This document shows, in pieces, positions 1 to 10,171 of a DNA stretch of 64,000 nucleotides. A program made the translations under genes and the position numbers. The stretch covers positions 33,965,899-34,029,898 of the forward strand of contig NC_079209.1 of the NCBI RefSeq assembly GCF_026745355.1, given 5' to 3'. The notes beneath the pieces were generated by a model. It saw only the letters and a list, made by a program, of their open reading frames with translations. It ran no database searches and had not been told where the DNA came from. How positions within the stretch are numbered: position 1 is the first letter of the stretch; every line of letters starts with the position of its first letter. Origin of the DNA: Beta vulgaris subsp. vulgaris (Eukaryota; Streptophyta; Magnoliopsida; Caryophyllales; Amaranthaceae).

Positions 1-525
1 GGATGTCATGTTTGGTTTGGGCTTGCTATCACACACGTGCGCGTGCGCTGCCCGCCTGGACCGGGCCAAGGCCATGGGATTTGGGCTTTGCGGAATAAAC
101 TTAACTTAAATAAAATTTTGGACCCGGGACTGAGCGCGTGTGTGGCGGCTTTGTGAACGTTGGAGTTTTATAACGTTTTGACCGTTACAAGATTGATGGC
201 AATCCCTTATTATCCGCCTATTTACTGCCGTCCATTTTTGGCCTGATTTTCTCCTATAAAATCAGTCCTTCTGATCAGTTTAAGATACACACAAAACAAA
301 CACTCTCTTCCTTCTCTTCTCTTCTCTTCTGTCTCTTTTCCTGGGTTTCGTGCTTTTTCTCCAAAGCTTATTCTGCTAGTGGTGGCCATCTAGGCTACTG
401 TGTTAACCTTGGGAGCGTGCCGGCCAGATTGATTACCACTATTGTCGGGCCGTAATTGCTTTCAAGTCAGTGGTCTCCCACCACGGTACAGTCTTGAAAT
501 CTTTCTCTTCTGCCATTGCGTATTA
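1..525. other. unassigned promoter-like segment, possible LTR fragment
   Basis: No protein-coding frame is convincing here. On the plus strand a TATA-like box (cctataaaat, about 252-261) is followed by an A/C-rich stretch and a long CT tract (about 300-345), an arrangement typical of an LTR U3/R region or a plant promoter with 5' UTR. The segment ends abruptly where the neighbouring minus-strand copia integrase frame is lost (about 525-531), so it probably belongs to another element inserted into, or recombined with, that copia copy. Which element is unknown. A partner LTR would lie outside the window. Confidence 0.35.
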
Positions 526-529
526 TATG

Positions 530-1225
530 TTCTAACAAAATCATCAACAAACACAACATAGTAACGATATAATTGATTTGACAAAATAGGAGATTGCCAA
601 AGATCACTGTGAATTTTATATAATGGATATGAAGAAATATGTTCAACTGTATCAAAAGATAAACGATGTATTTTTCCTAACTTACATCCCACACAATCAT
701 CATGAAAGTTAGAAGTACATGTGATAGATTTATTTGAACATAAGGTTCCTAAGTACTAGAAGAGGTATGACCCAGACGAGCATGCCAGACGTCACCCGAT
801 TTCTTAGTGGCTAGAAAAGCGGAAATTGATGATGTAGAAGGGATAATACTAGGATGAAGAGGGTAGACACCTTGCTTACTGGATCCCTGAGGCAGAACCT
901 CCGCCATTGTCTGGTCCTTAATAGAAACAAATTTTTTATCAAAACTCACAACACAATCATTTTCTTTACACGACTTGTTAAGTGATAATAAATTATGTTT
1001 TAAGTTAGGAACATGAAAGGCAGACGACAACTGAAGGGGAAGACCTGTAGTTTTTAATGTTAAATTGCCAGTACTTTTAATAGGGAGTAAGGTACCATTA
1101 CCAACTACAACAGAACTAGACCCAGTGTAAGGATTTTTAGCAGGTAACGTGCCATCCTGAGGAGTCATGTGAGATGCAGCTCCCGAATCCGGGGTACCAG
1201 ACTGAATCATTAGCTTCACCACCAA
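530..1225 (-). pseudogene. copia protease / GAG-pre-integrase / integrase N-terminus
   Basis: The upstream part contains DSGAASHMT, the aspartic protease active site (D-S-G-A) in the form typical of copia elements, followed by a conserved stretch ending in HNLLSLNK. The GAG-pre-integrase domain is seen as VWHARLGH about 140 residues later. After a frameshift, another frame (about 692-530) carries CKLGKIHRLSF and then HSDLWQSP and VVFVDDFVR, which correspond to the end of the integrase zinc-binding region and the first catalytic Asp region. The reading stops at about 526 where unrelated sequence begins. The product would be a polyprotein segment. It is certainly non-functional. Confidence 0.8.
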
Positions 1226-1295
1226 CCGACAATGCAGCTAAGGCTCGAGTGACACTTTCAGAGGGGAGAGGAACAAAGCTGGAATTGAATCTTTG

Positions 1296-2497
1296 AGGAC
1301 AATAGGCAGCTTGATGACCTGGAAACCAACATGAACCACAAGTATCGAAAGTAGGAGTAGAGGTTACATTACTACTTGATGAATTACTCCCTCCAGACGA
1401 CAAATCATTAGTAATATAATCTATACAAGGCATACTATAGGATGACAAGTTAGAATATTTACTCATACTATTGGAGCGTCCCCGATTAGCATTGTTGTTG
1501 TTATTTCCAGAGCCACAATTATTATTATTTCCCCCATTTCCACCATTACTGCACGAGCATTCTGATTATTGTTACCCCCTCGAGTTCTGTTATTTCTTCC
1601 CCGATTTCTCCCTCCAGAATTAGTCTTGGAGGAGGAACTTGATCCAGAATCAGTAGATTGAACAACAATTAAGACATGATGAGAGGAGGAATCAGATCCA
1701 TCCTTAGAGTTTAACATTGTTCATGAAGGAGCAACTTAGGACGCAAATCATCAAAACTAATAGGGAATGGATAATGCAACAAAGTAGTGGCAATGTGATC
1801 ATACTCATAATCACGATCCAGACCAAAAAGAGTATAGTGTACTAAATCCTGGTTCGACACAGGACTTTGAATGGCAACAAGGGAATCCACAATCACCTTA
1901 ATCTCACGTAAATAACCATCCATATTCTGGGAAGCAGTCTTTTTAATACGAGTTAAACGTCCCTTTAAATTCATAGATCTAGCCATACTAGCATGCATAA
2001 ACGTAGTCTGTAAACGAGTCCAAATTTCCATAGAAGGAGATAACTCATGAACATCCACAAAAACATCCCTAAATAACGTGGCGAAAATCTATGATTTTAT
2101 TTGTTGATCAACGCGTAAATATTCATAGAATTGAGCATTAGGAATCGAAATACCACGTTCATCAATAATACTAGCAGCGGGATTAGAAATAGTGTCTTCA
2201 ACCATACCAAGCAGTTGATAAAAGAAGCAAACAAGTAATCTGATTTTTCCATAATAAATAATCTTCAGGGGAAGAGAGGGTGATAGTTACCAGATTACTT
2301 AGATTAGGGGCAGATATTTCCGGCAAAGCAAAGACAGAAGAAGACGAGGGCATGGAAAACAAGTTACCATAACCGACGGTCGTCGGCGTCGCGTGGGGTT
2401 GTGGGAAACCCGACCGAAATCTATGAGGCGAGCAAGACGAGGAAAAGGGGGAGCCGACATACTGCAAGGCTGAGGAGAAGCCATGTACCAGCGCCAT
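1296..2497 (-). pseudogene. copia gag (UBN2-like capsid plus zinc knuckle)
   Basis: A possible ATG lies at 2497. The characteristic N-terminal gag motif (VTITLSSPEDYLLWKNQ) lies near 2305-2255, and a capsid-like helical region (WTRLQTTFMHASMARSMNLKGRL) near 2020-1950. The frame then shifts. An Asn/Gly/Arg-rich stretch near 1500-1660 precedes a CCHC zinc knuckle, CGSCWFPGHQAAYC, near 1340-1297. This is the usual order in copia Gag proteins, which form the virus-like particle and bind the element RNA. At least two frameshifts separate the parts, so no full Gag can be made. Confidence 0.75.
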
Positions 2498-2792
2498 GAG
2501 GCCCTGGTGACGGTCGCGGTTGAATGTGCGACGGCGGTGGCAGGGGGCATCGAGAAATACGATGAGAACAGCGGCGGTGCGGCAGACGTGTGGGCTGGCG
2601 TCGTGGTGAAGAACGACGGGAAAGGCGACGTGGGGTACCGCCAGCGGAGGCAACGGTTGTCCGGAGGTCGACGCCGGCAGTGGCTACTGGACGGCGGCTA
2701 GTTGAGCGGAAGATTGGGTGGAGAAATCCATCAGGATCGATTTTTTTTTTTTTAAGGATTGGGAGGGGAATTTTTTTTATAGAAAAACCTAG

Positions 2793-2804
2793 GTTGTGAT
2801 ACCA
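2793..2804 (-). other. copia primer-binding site
   Basis: On the minus strand the sequence TGGTATCA directly follows the LTR end. This is the initiator-Met tRNA primer-binding core used by most plant copia elements. The last bases diverge from the usual TGGTATCAGAGC. Confidence 0.65.
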
Positions 2805-2963
2805 TGTACAAGTGTGCAGAATAATTATGTTAACCTTAGTAGGTTAACTCTGGCATTCAATATATATAATGTTTACAATACAGACCAATGACTAGTAAAC
2901 TACCATTCTACCCTTTACATATAATATTATCCCCTTTACATATAATATTATCCAATACCTACA
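2805..2963 (-). repeat. copia 5' LTR (short, about 159 bp)
   Basis: The segment begins tgta and ends taca on the plus strand, giving the TG...CA inverted ends of an LTR, and it abuts the primer-binding site. A direct repeat of about 22 bp (cctttacatataatattatc) occurs twice within it (about 2931-2952). The outer boundary at 2963 is inferred from the inverted TGTA/TACA ends only, because the partner LTR is absent. Confidence 0.5.
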
Positions 2964-3907
2964 TGTTTGTCCAAGAGAAAAGTTTTAGTTGTTTCACTTT
3001 CACTGCTTTTCTATGATTTAGGCTAAATTTCTTTTTTTAAAGAACTGCTAAATTGCTTTCGTGAACTCAAGTAGGAATTTCTCGAATGTTAAACATATTC
3101 TCATTAAGCATTGCTATAATAAACAAAATAAGTATCGGTATAACACTAATTAAAACTTCTTGTAACTCTAAACTAGTATTGGTATGGCTCTAATTAATAC
3201 TTCTTATTAACTCTAAACAAATGTTTCTATAATTCTAGTTAGTAATTCTTATAACTCTAAAGAAATGTTGTTATATACTTCTAACTGTTATTTCTTATAT
3301 TCTAATTAGTACTTCCCACAACTCTTAATATGTATTTAATCTAAACATATGTCGATATAACTCTAATTAGTAGTTCCTACAACTCTAAATAAGTATCTTT
3401 ATAACTCTAATTAGTACTCTAGCATGTGTATAATTATCGAGTACTCCTTTCTATAACTCTAAACAAGTGTTGGTGTAATTCTAAATAAATAATTTTGTAA
3501 GTCGAATTGATACTTACTACAACTCTAAATAAGTATTAATATAACTCTCTTTAGTACTTCCTCTAACTCTAAAGAAAAAGTTGTTATAACTCTAATTACT
3601 ACATAATTCAACTCTAATTAATATTTCATATAACTCTAAACAGGAATAAACTTTGTTTACCCACCGGGTAGACTACCCACCATTAATAAAGACTTGTTGA
3701 GGATTGTGGTAATGGAATCCAACTCAACATAATTCATAATTTTTTAATCCTCTATTAGTAGTGGGTTGTCTACCTGGTGGGTATGTGTAGCAATGTCCCT
3801 CTAAAAAAATGTTGGTGTAACTCCAATTAGTACTTACTACAACTCTTAATAAGTATTGGTCTAACTCTAATAAATAATTAATATAACTCTAAACAATCAT
3901 TAGCGTT
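2964..3907. repeat. degenerate AT-rich tandem repeat block
   Basis: From about 3100 onwards the phrase 'ataactctaattagtacttc' and variants ('ctctaaacaagt', 'ctctaaataagtattggt') recurs every 30-70 bases with many substitutions. It is an old minisatellite-like block. The same phrase reappears at about 13450-13500, on the other side of the Tat element, which shows that the Tat element inserted into this block. No gene is visible. Confidence 0.6.
3655..3786. mobile_element. fold-back MITE-like inverted repeat
   Basis: Left arm acccaccgggtagactaccc (about 3660-3679) pairs with a right arm reading gggttgtctacctggtgggt (about 3763-3782). The arms flank about 85 bp of AT-rich DNA. This is a short non-coding inverted-repeat element inside the tandem block. 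No clear target duplication was found, so the superfamily is left open. Confidence 0.5.
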
Positions 3908-4263
3908 TGGTCCCAATCCGGCCTGGTGGGCCATTGCATGATTCCAGGTCTGAATCCCTCCAACCAGCATGGGAGTCCCCCAGTGGGACCCACCCGTCTT
4001 AAATTCCGTGCCTACATTGGGACAACTTTCACACATTTCAACGCATATAAATAGCGGACAGATCCCCATTTATTAAGTTAAGGAATCCTAGACAATCCAC
4101 TTCAAAAATCCCAATTAATTCACTTCAACTGACTTGATCGTCGGAGGGGCGATCCCGGATCCACCCCCGGGGTAGTCTAACTCTCGTCTTGTGCAGGTCT
4201 CCTAGCCGTCTCCGAGTATTCGGCCATCCATAATCCCGATCTCGATCCATCCCACCTAATACA
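3908..4263 (+). repeat. Tat element 5' LTR (356 bp)
   Basis: The sequence runs from TGGTCCCAATCC to CACCTAATACA and is repeated, with a few substitutions, at 10164-10171 plus 13082-13432. It contains a TATA-like box (cctataaatagc or catataaatagc in the two copies, here about 4043-4055), as expected of the U3 promoter. Short LTRs are usual in this lineage. Confidence 0.85.
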
Positions 4264-4266
4264 AGT

Positions 4267-5027
4267 GGGTCGAGGCAGCGCCTCTGGCTTCCATCACTGA
4301 TAGGCAAGTTCAACAATTCATCTGGCAACACTTGATCACCTGGTTTGGGGTCCCTCGAATACTCATATCAGACAACGGCAGACAGTTCAATAGCGGCCCC
4401 ACTTGCGACTACTGTTCGAGGTTTGGGATTGAAACCAGGTTTTCTGCTGTTAGTCGACCTTAGACCAACGGACAAGCTGAAGCAGCCAACAAAGTGGTCC
4501 TGAAAGGGCTCAAGACGATGCTCGAGGGGGTAAAAGGCTCGTGGATCGATGACCTACCAGGGATCATGTGGTCTACCTGGACAACTGTTCGAGAAGCAAC
4601 AGGTCACTCCCCTTTCAACTTGGTATACGGGAGCGAAGCAGTCCTCCATGTCGAGTTAGGCATCCCATCACCCCGGATCACGTTTTATGATCAAGACATC
4701 AACGATGAAGAGAAGAAGATTGACCTCGACCTCCTTCCGGAAACTCGAGGAACGGCTCTCCTCAAGGCCATTTCTTATAAGCTGAAGATCACCCAATTGT
4801 TCAACCGTCGAGTCACGCAGAGACATTTTCAGGTCAATGATTGGGTGCTCCGGAAATTCGAGTCCACTGGGCGGCAACCCAGCTTGGGAAAATTGCAGCC
4901 CAATTGGGAAGGGCCATATCGTGTAACTTCGATCGTCCGTCCGGGCACCTATCGCCTCGAGGACCAGGATGGCCATCCCCTCCCTCGATCATGGAACGCG
5001 GACAACCTCCGCAAATTCTATGTCTAA
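4267..5027 (+). pseudogene. Ty3/gypsy integrase, C-terminal half (Tat type)
   Basis: The frame opens immediately after the LTR in mid-core (VEAAPLASITDRQV). It contains ISDNGRQF with the second catalytic Asp and NGQAEAANK with the catalytic Glu, with exactly 35 residues between the D and E. A TAG at 4461-4463 interrupts the otherwise open frame, most simply a CAG-to-TAG change in the conserved RPQTNGQ segment. The C-terminal GPY/F region is clear (NWEGPYRV...PGTYRLED), and the protein ends LRKFYV with no chromodomain. Integrase inserts the element cDNA. This copy lacks the zinc-binding N-terminus and the first catalytic Asp, so it is dead. Confidence 0.9.
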
Positions 5028-5580
5028 TTGGTTTTGTCCCTCGAGCTTTGGAGGCATACCATATTAGCACTACTGTAGTCATTTTGTAAGGCATTAAAAA
5101 TGCATATCGATCGTTGTAAGCATCGCAGAACACCTGTCTTTTGTGCCTTTTTGCCATATATATAACACATTTCCTATTATATGAATTGCTTGTTATATTA
5201 TGCACTTCGAGTTCACTTAGCAATCGTACAAACAAGCACAAATACAAAAGGGCCTTGAGATTACTCAGGCGCAACGATAATTCTTATGAAAAACAAAGAA
5301 CATAAAAGCTGGAAGAGACAAACAAATAAGGCAACAAATAATATTCCATTAAATCATATTACAAGTTATCGAAGTCGCTACAATACAAGTTAAAGTAAAA
5401 GCTTAGAGCGAACAAGAAAACCTAAAGGGTACAATGTTAACCCTAGTAGGAGACATAAGAAAAACTTAAAAGAAGACAAGGGGAAAGAAGGAACAAGAAG
5501 AGAAGAAGAGCCACCAAGAAGAGAAGAAGAGCAACCAAGAAGAGGAGAAGGGCCACCAAGAAGAGGAGAGAAGCTCCAAG
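5028..5580 (+). other. Tat element spacer between integrase and antisense gene
   Basis: This non-coding stretch is AT-rich in its first part. A run of near-identical GA-rich repeats (aagaagaggagaagggccacc type, about 5480-5580) lies just downstream of the antisense gene stop codon. It is the region where the sense and antisense transcripts would converge. Confidence 0.5.
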
Positions 5581-8500
5581 TCACCCCTCGAGGTTGGCAG
5601 GGGGAGGAACTTGGCCCTCGACCTGGTCCGCCTCAACAGACCCTTCCTCTTGGGAAAGCGCCTTGACGCCATCCTCAACATCAGACCAGGAAAGATCGGG
5701 GGCAAGCCTCTCGAGGACCACCCGCACTTTGCGGAGGGCCTCAGTCTGCCCTATCTCAGACGCTTGGAGGGACGCATCCTCGATAAAAGCCCTCCCCTCA
5801 TCGGAGTCCTTCCAGTCCTGAACCACTGCCTCCCGGCACTCCCGGGCCTTGGCAATGGCCTCTTCAGCTCCCTTCCGAGCCTTCTCGACCTTCTCCTCGA
5901 CCTTCTTACGGTCCTTGGTCGCCTCCCTTTGCCTCCTGCTAGCAGAGTCCCTCAGCTTAAGGGCAACATCGCGGGCCTACTCCAGTTCCGCCTTCTTCTC
6001 CTCGAAGGCCTTCAGAGAGTTGGCCATCGATTCCTGGGCCTCTGAGAGCCGCATCTCGGCCAGCCTCAGTCGATTGACGAGAGTGTTCCTCTCGTCCCAA
6101 GACATCTCCCCCGAAACTGTCCCGGCGGCTATCCCGGGAACAGACCTTCGAGCCAGGGTCAACACCCTAATCGACTGCTGAAAGAAAGAAAGATGTTAGT
6201 AAACTAAAAGCTAAAAATGACAAGTATAAACTGGGAAAGTTACAATACCTCGGTCATGGTCGCCTTAATGGCTTTGACCTCTTGGCCATCAGGCGTCAGG
6301 CACGCCTTCTCATCCAACTCCTTCACCAAGTGCTCCGAGGCCTTGTTGAAGCGCGCGACCATCTCGGCCCTCGAAAGGGCAGAGAAAGGCAGTCTCATGG
6401 CCTCTTCAGCCCAAGACTTCTTCTTCGAGGCCGTCACGATCGCGACAGTGCTCGAGATGACAGGTGCCACAGGGGCAGGGGGTCTTCTATCTTGACCAAG
6501 GCCGGTTTCTCGGCCTTAACCTCCTTCGGCTCCGGCTTGGGAGCCAGGAAGGCAGGATGTTGTTGCCCCCCCTCGAGGGGAGGATCAGCCTCGAGTTTCA
6601 CCACGGGGGATCCCGTGGTCACCCCCGAGGACGAAGAGGAGCCCAGGCTAGCTTTGGCCAGTCTTCGACGTTTGGCTGCTCGAAGGGCCTCGGCGGTAAT
6701 CATAGGTGAAGAGATCGGGGGTCGAAGATTAACGAGGGAAAGAAAAATCAACGAGAGAGACAAGGAAAGTGAAAGCAGAATTATGAAATCTGCAGGCTAA
6801 TTGTCTGTACTTATAAGCAGTACTGGCCACAATTCCCCAGAAAGGCATTAATTGCTCCCATCTAATGGGCTCCCACGTGGCAAGGCCTGGAAGGAGGCCT
6901 TAGGTCAATCCAGGATGAGTGAAGTTGTTCGACTTCCTCCTCCTCGGTGAGGTTTCGGATCAGCTTCACATCCGGCTTCGAGATAAACCTCTTGACCACC
7001 GAGTCGAAGAGGCAGGCCTTCTCGAGAGTAGACTTCTGTGTGAAATCCCGAGTATCATCCTCGGATTCCACCGCCTTCCTCTTCGTCGAGAGACGGAATG
7101 CTTCCTCTCCAACTAGGGAAACATCTTCCGTCCCTGGTATCTCGACTACCTTCCCCTTGGACTTTGAAGTATCCCTCGTTGGTCGGGGAATATCCTTCGA
7201 AGCCACCTCTCTCCTCTCGACCTCCCATGAGGAGTAACGATAGCGGACTTGGTAGGAGGACGGACCTTCGGCCTCTTTGAAGGATCCTAAAAAGGACGAA
7301 GGGTTAGGGAATAATAAGCATATGAAACACGACCACTCATAAGCAAAAGTTACCTTTGGGGCTCGAGGGACTTTGTTGTCGCCCTTCGACAGCTTCATCT
7401 TGAGCTGCTCTTGGACCCAATTATTGGCAGTCAGTCGCTTTTGCATCTACTCGTGCAATTCCTGGCGAGCAATAACTGCAAAAATAACGAGACAAGTTAA
7501 GAGAGCCTTGAAAAGAGGATAGTGGTCGAGTGCCTTAAACATACAAAAGTCCCTACCCTGGGGATAGGCTGGGCTTAACCCCAGTGCCGACAGAAAATGT
7601 TCATTGCTCAGGTCATCTGCGGCAGGATTCCAGAACTGAGGGACCTGCTTCTTATCACCCCTCTCGAGAATAGTGAGACATTAGCAGTAAATGGCTACCC
7701 TAGCCTCATCCTCCGACATCCGAGGTACAGACCTGTTCAACCATACATTAGGCCCCTCGAGTAGAGGGAACCACGGGGAAATCCCATTGTTTGGCTCGAT
7801 ACACATACATAAACTCAGTACGGAAAAACTGCTGGTTTGTAAGCATAGCACCCACGACTTTGTAAGGATGTCGAACCTGGAAGCTCCACCAGCCTTCCCC
7901 GTTCGGACCTGCGGACGTGGCGACCAACTTCATCATATTCCTCCATAAAACCAAGGAATGTGGGACGTCCATCATCCTGCAGACTACCAGGAACCCAACC
8001 ATCGAGCCCACGCTGTTGGGCATAAGCTGGCATAAGGCCAAACCATAAGATGATAGTACCTCGACTATAAAGAGGTGTAGAGGAAACCTCATCCCGAGCT
8101 CGAGGTGCGCCTTGTACAAAGCTATGCAACCCATTGGCGAGGTGCAGACAGTTTCAGTAGGCTCCAGTATATATAGGGCATAGGGGTGCTTGATGAAGTA
8201 GGAGCTCTTGAGGAACCAGAGATTTCCCGATATGAAATCCATAAAAGGCCCCCGTAGGTGAAAGTGGGCTATCCCTCGAGGTAGATTCCCTGCATTCTCA
8301 CTCTTACCACTCGTGCTCGCGGTGAGAGAATCAGCCTCACTACTTCCTTCCATCACTCGAATAACCTGGTTATCGAGAAGATTATCTAAGTAACTCCTAA
8401 TGGCACGGGGTCGAGCAATGGTAATAGACTGGGGGGGTTATCTAGTTCACCCTCCCCACCAGAGAGCATGGATATACCGTTACTCGAATATGGTAGGGCG

Positions 8501-8756
8501 TCGAGGACCTGGGCAGGGTCCATGCACTCAAAGGCCGCGGACACCACCGGAATCCCTCCGATTAGGATCCCGTTGAGCAATGGTTCCAGCAAGGGAGGTG
8601 GGTCCCCGAGCTAGAAGAGGTATCCCCCAGGTCCATCGATGGGGGGATCCATCCAGAGCGGTCCATAAGGAAGAAAAGGAAAGAAATAAAGGAAGAAAGA
8701 TCGTACCTTGCAAAGGAAAGACTCTCGAGTTCCGTCCGCGGGTTGAGAAGAAGCAA
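5581..8756 (-). pseudogene. antisense gene of Tat element: 'putative gypsy-type transposon' protein with coiled-coil C-terminus
   Basis: An interrupted gene is read right to left. The N-terminal part (about 8756-7748) has the plant family known as putative gypsy-type transposon domain (Pfam Transposase_28): RFPLHLFIVEVLSSYGLALCQLMPN and MVGFLVVCRMM are recognisable. The middle (7446-6434) is Ser/Lys/Pro-rich. The C-terminal part (6470-5581) is Ala/Lys/Glu-rich and predicted coiled coil. GT-AG introns are visible at 7287-7353 and 6178-6248. The second joins ...MTE to QSIRVL in frame. A further acceptor (tttttgcag) lies near 7477. Defects are a stop at 5977-5979, a TAG just before 7446, a 1-base loss in a C run at 8431-8437 and another near 8596. 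The function of this protein is unknown. Its position antisense to pol is characteristic of Tat elements. Confidence 0.75.
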
Positions 8757-8839
8757 TCGACCTTCAGGGCTCTCGAGATCGTACGGAAAGGAGGCGGATT
8801 CTCAAAAGGATCAGAACACAAATGAGACAAAATAAAGTA

Positions 8840-8865
8840 CTTACCCTCATTTATATATATTGCCT
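8840..8865 (-). promoter_or_regulatory. TATA box for the antisense gene
   Basis: On the minus strand tatatataaatgagg lies upstream of the antisense gene's first codons, in an otherwise GC-balanced region. Its position is what a separate antisense promoter inside the element would need. Confidence 0.45.
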
Positions 8866-9229
8866 GAAAAGGACGGTTAACATCCCGACGGGCTTAGAAC
8901 CGCCTCAGGACGCCACGTCATTGGGCCTATCAAAAAGCCCAATAAACGCCAACCTCCTAGCACAGTCCCCTCTAGCCCTCCTAGGAGAGGTGGCTGGAAC
9001 CCAACTGGATCCAGCGCCAGAGTGCGTTGCACCTTCGAGAAAACCCTCTCCTTGCCGGAGCTCTAACTCCCTGGGCCATCCGCTCCCAGATGGAGGCCAA
9101 AGACCTACATCGAGGCACCTCACCTAGATCGATTGGGGGATATCTCGGCCGCCACCATCGGTGAGATCGACACCCCTCAAGCGCTACGGTGTCATACCCC
9201 TCCAGCGAACCAGGGACGCCTGGGTAACC

Positions 9230-10066
9230 TCAAGCGAGGGTGCTTCCCCGAGTTATTCGAGGCTCATGAGCCCCCGAAGAAACCTTGGGCGAGGTTCTCT
9301 GAACTTCCTCGAGTTACCTAGGGCTCATTGGCCCCTGGGTAACCTCGAGCAAGGTCTCAGAACTTCCTCGAGTTAACTGGGGCTCATTGGCCCATGGTAA
9401 CCTCGAGCGAGGACTTTGAACTTCCTCGAGTTACTTGGGGCACATTGGCCCCTAGGCAACCTCGAACGAGGTCCCTGAACTTCCTCGAGTTACCTAGGGC
9501 TCATTGGCCCCTGGGTAACCTCGAGCGAGGTCTCAGAACTTCCTCGAGTTACCTAGGTCTCATTAGCCCCTGGGTAACCTCGAGCGAGGTCTCTGAACTT
9601 CCTCGAGTTACCTGGGGTTCATTGGCCCCTGGGTAACCTCGAGCGAGGTCCCTGAACTTCCTCGAGTTACCTGGGGCTCATTGACCCCTGGATAACCTCG
9701 AGCGAGGTCTCAGAACTTCCTCGAGTTACCAGGGGCTCATTGGCCCCTGGGTAACCTCGAGCGAGGTCTCAGAACTTCCTCGAGTTACTTGGGGCTCATT
9801 GACCCCTAAGTAACCTCGAGCGAGGTCTTAGAACTTCCTCGAGTTACCTGGTGCTCATTGTCCCTTGGGTAACCTCGAGCGAAGTCTCTGAACTTCCTCG
9901 AGTTACCTGGGGCTCATTAGCCCTTGGGTAACCTCGAGCGAGGTCTATGAACTTCCTCGAGGTACCTGGGGATCATTTGCCCCTGGGTAACCTCAAGCGG
10001 GGTCTCTATACTCCCTTGAGTTATGCGGGGTCCAGGTATCCCCCAAATAATTTCGAGCCAGGCTTA
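9230..10066. repeat. 59-bp tandem repeat array, hairpin-forming units
   Basis: Twelve well-preserved units start at 9301, 9360, 9418, 9477, 9536, 9595, 9654, 9713, 9772, 9831, 9890 and 9949, almost all exactly 59 bp apart, with decayed units on both sides. Each unit begins gaacttcctcgagttacc. Each is an imperfect palindrome: ctcgagttacc...ggggc in the left arm mirrors gcccc...ggtaacctcgag in the right arm, so every unit could fold into a hairpin of about 18 bp. Apparent ORFs across the array are by-products of its GC-rich phase. Such arrays between pol and the 3' LTR are known in Tat-lineage elements. Confidence 0.95.
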
Positions 10067-10163
10067 TCCACCCCTTCACAGTAAAAGGACGGCCTCGTGG
10101 TCTCCGCAAAACACATGGCATCGACTAAGGCCCCTCCCATATATTTCGCGTGGGGCTAAGGTT
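10067..10163 (+). other. Tat element region with candidate polypurine tract
   Basis: This short unique stretch between the repeat array and the 3' LTR ends gtggggctaaggt immediately before the LTR start at 10164. The purine-rich tail is the candidate primer for plus-strand synthesis. Confidence 0.45.
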
Positions 10164-10171
10164 TGGGCCCA

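Larger units (their letters stand above)
526..2963 (-). mobile_element. Ty1/copia retrotransposon, 3'-truncated remnant
   Basis: Reading right to left, the element shows a short LTR (2963-2805), a primer-binding site (2804-2793), gag with a CCHC knuckle, a protease start, a GAG-pre-integrase HARLGH motif and the first part of integrase. It stops near 526, inside the integrase core. Reverse transcriptase, RNase H and the 3' LTR are missing. Gag and pol are broken by several frameshifts, so it is an old copy. The order gag-PR-INT, with integrase before any RT, is the copia order. Confidence 0.85.

Noticed and set aside
2483..2799. Plus-strand Arg/Gly-rich ORFs
   Set aside because: They lie opposite copia gag, have GC-rich composition and no domain. 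They are shadows of the minus-strand frame.
9133..9636. Plus-strand ORFs with repeated ELPRVTWG-type phrases
   Set aside because: The phrase simply follows from the 59-bp repeats; frames change because 59 is not a multiple of 3. No start context or domain.
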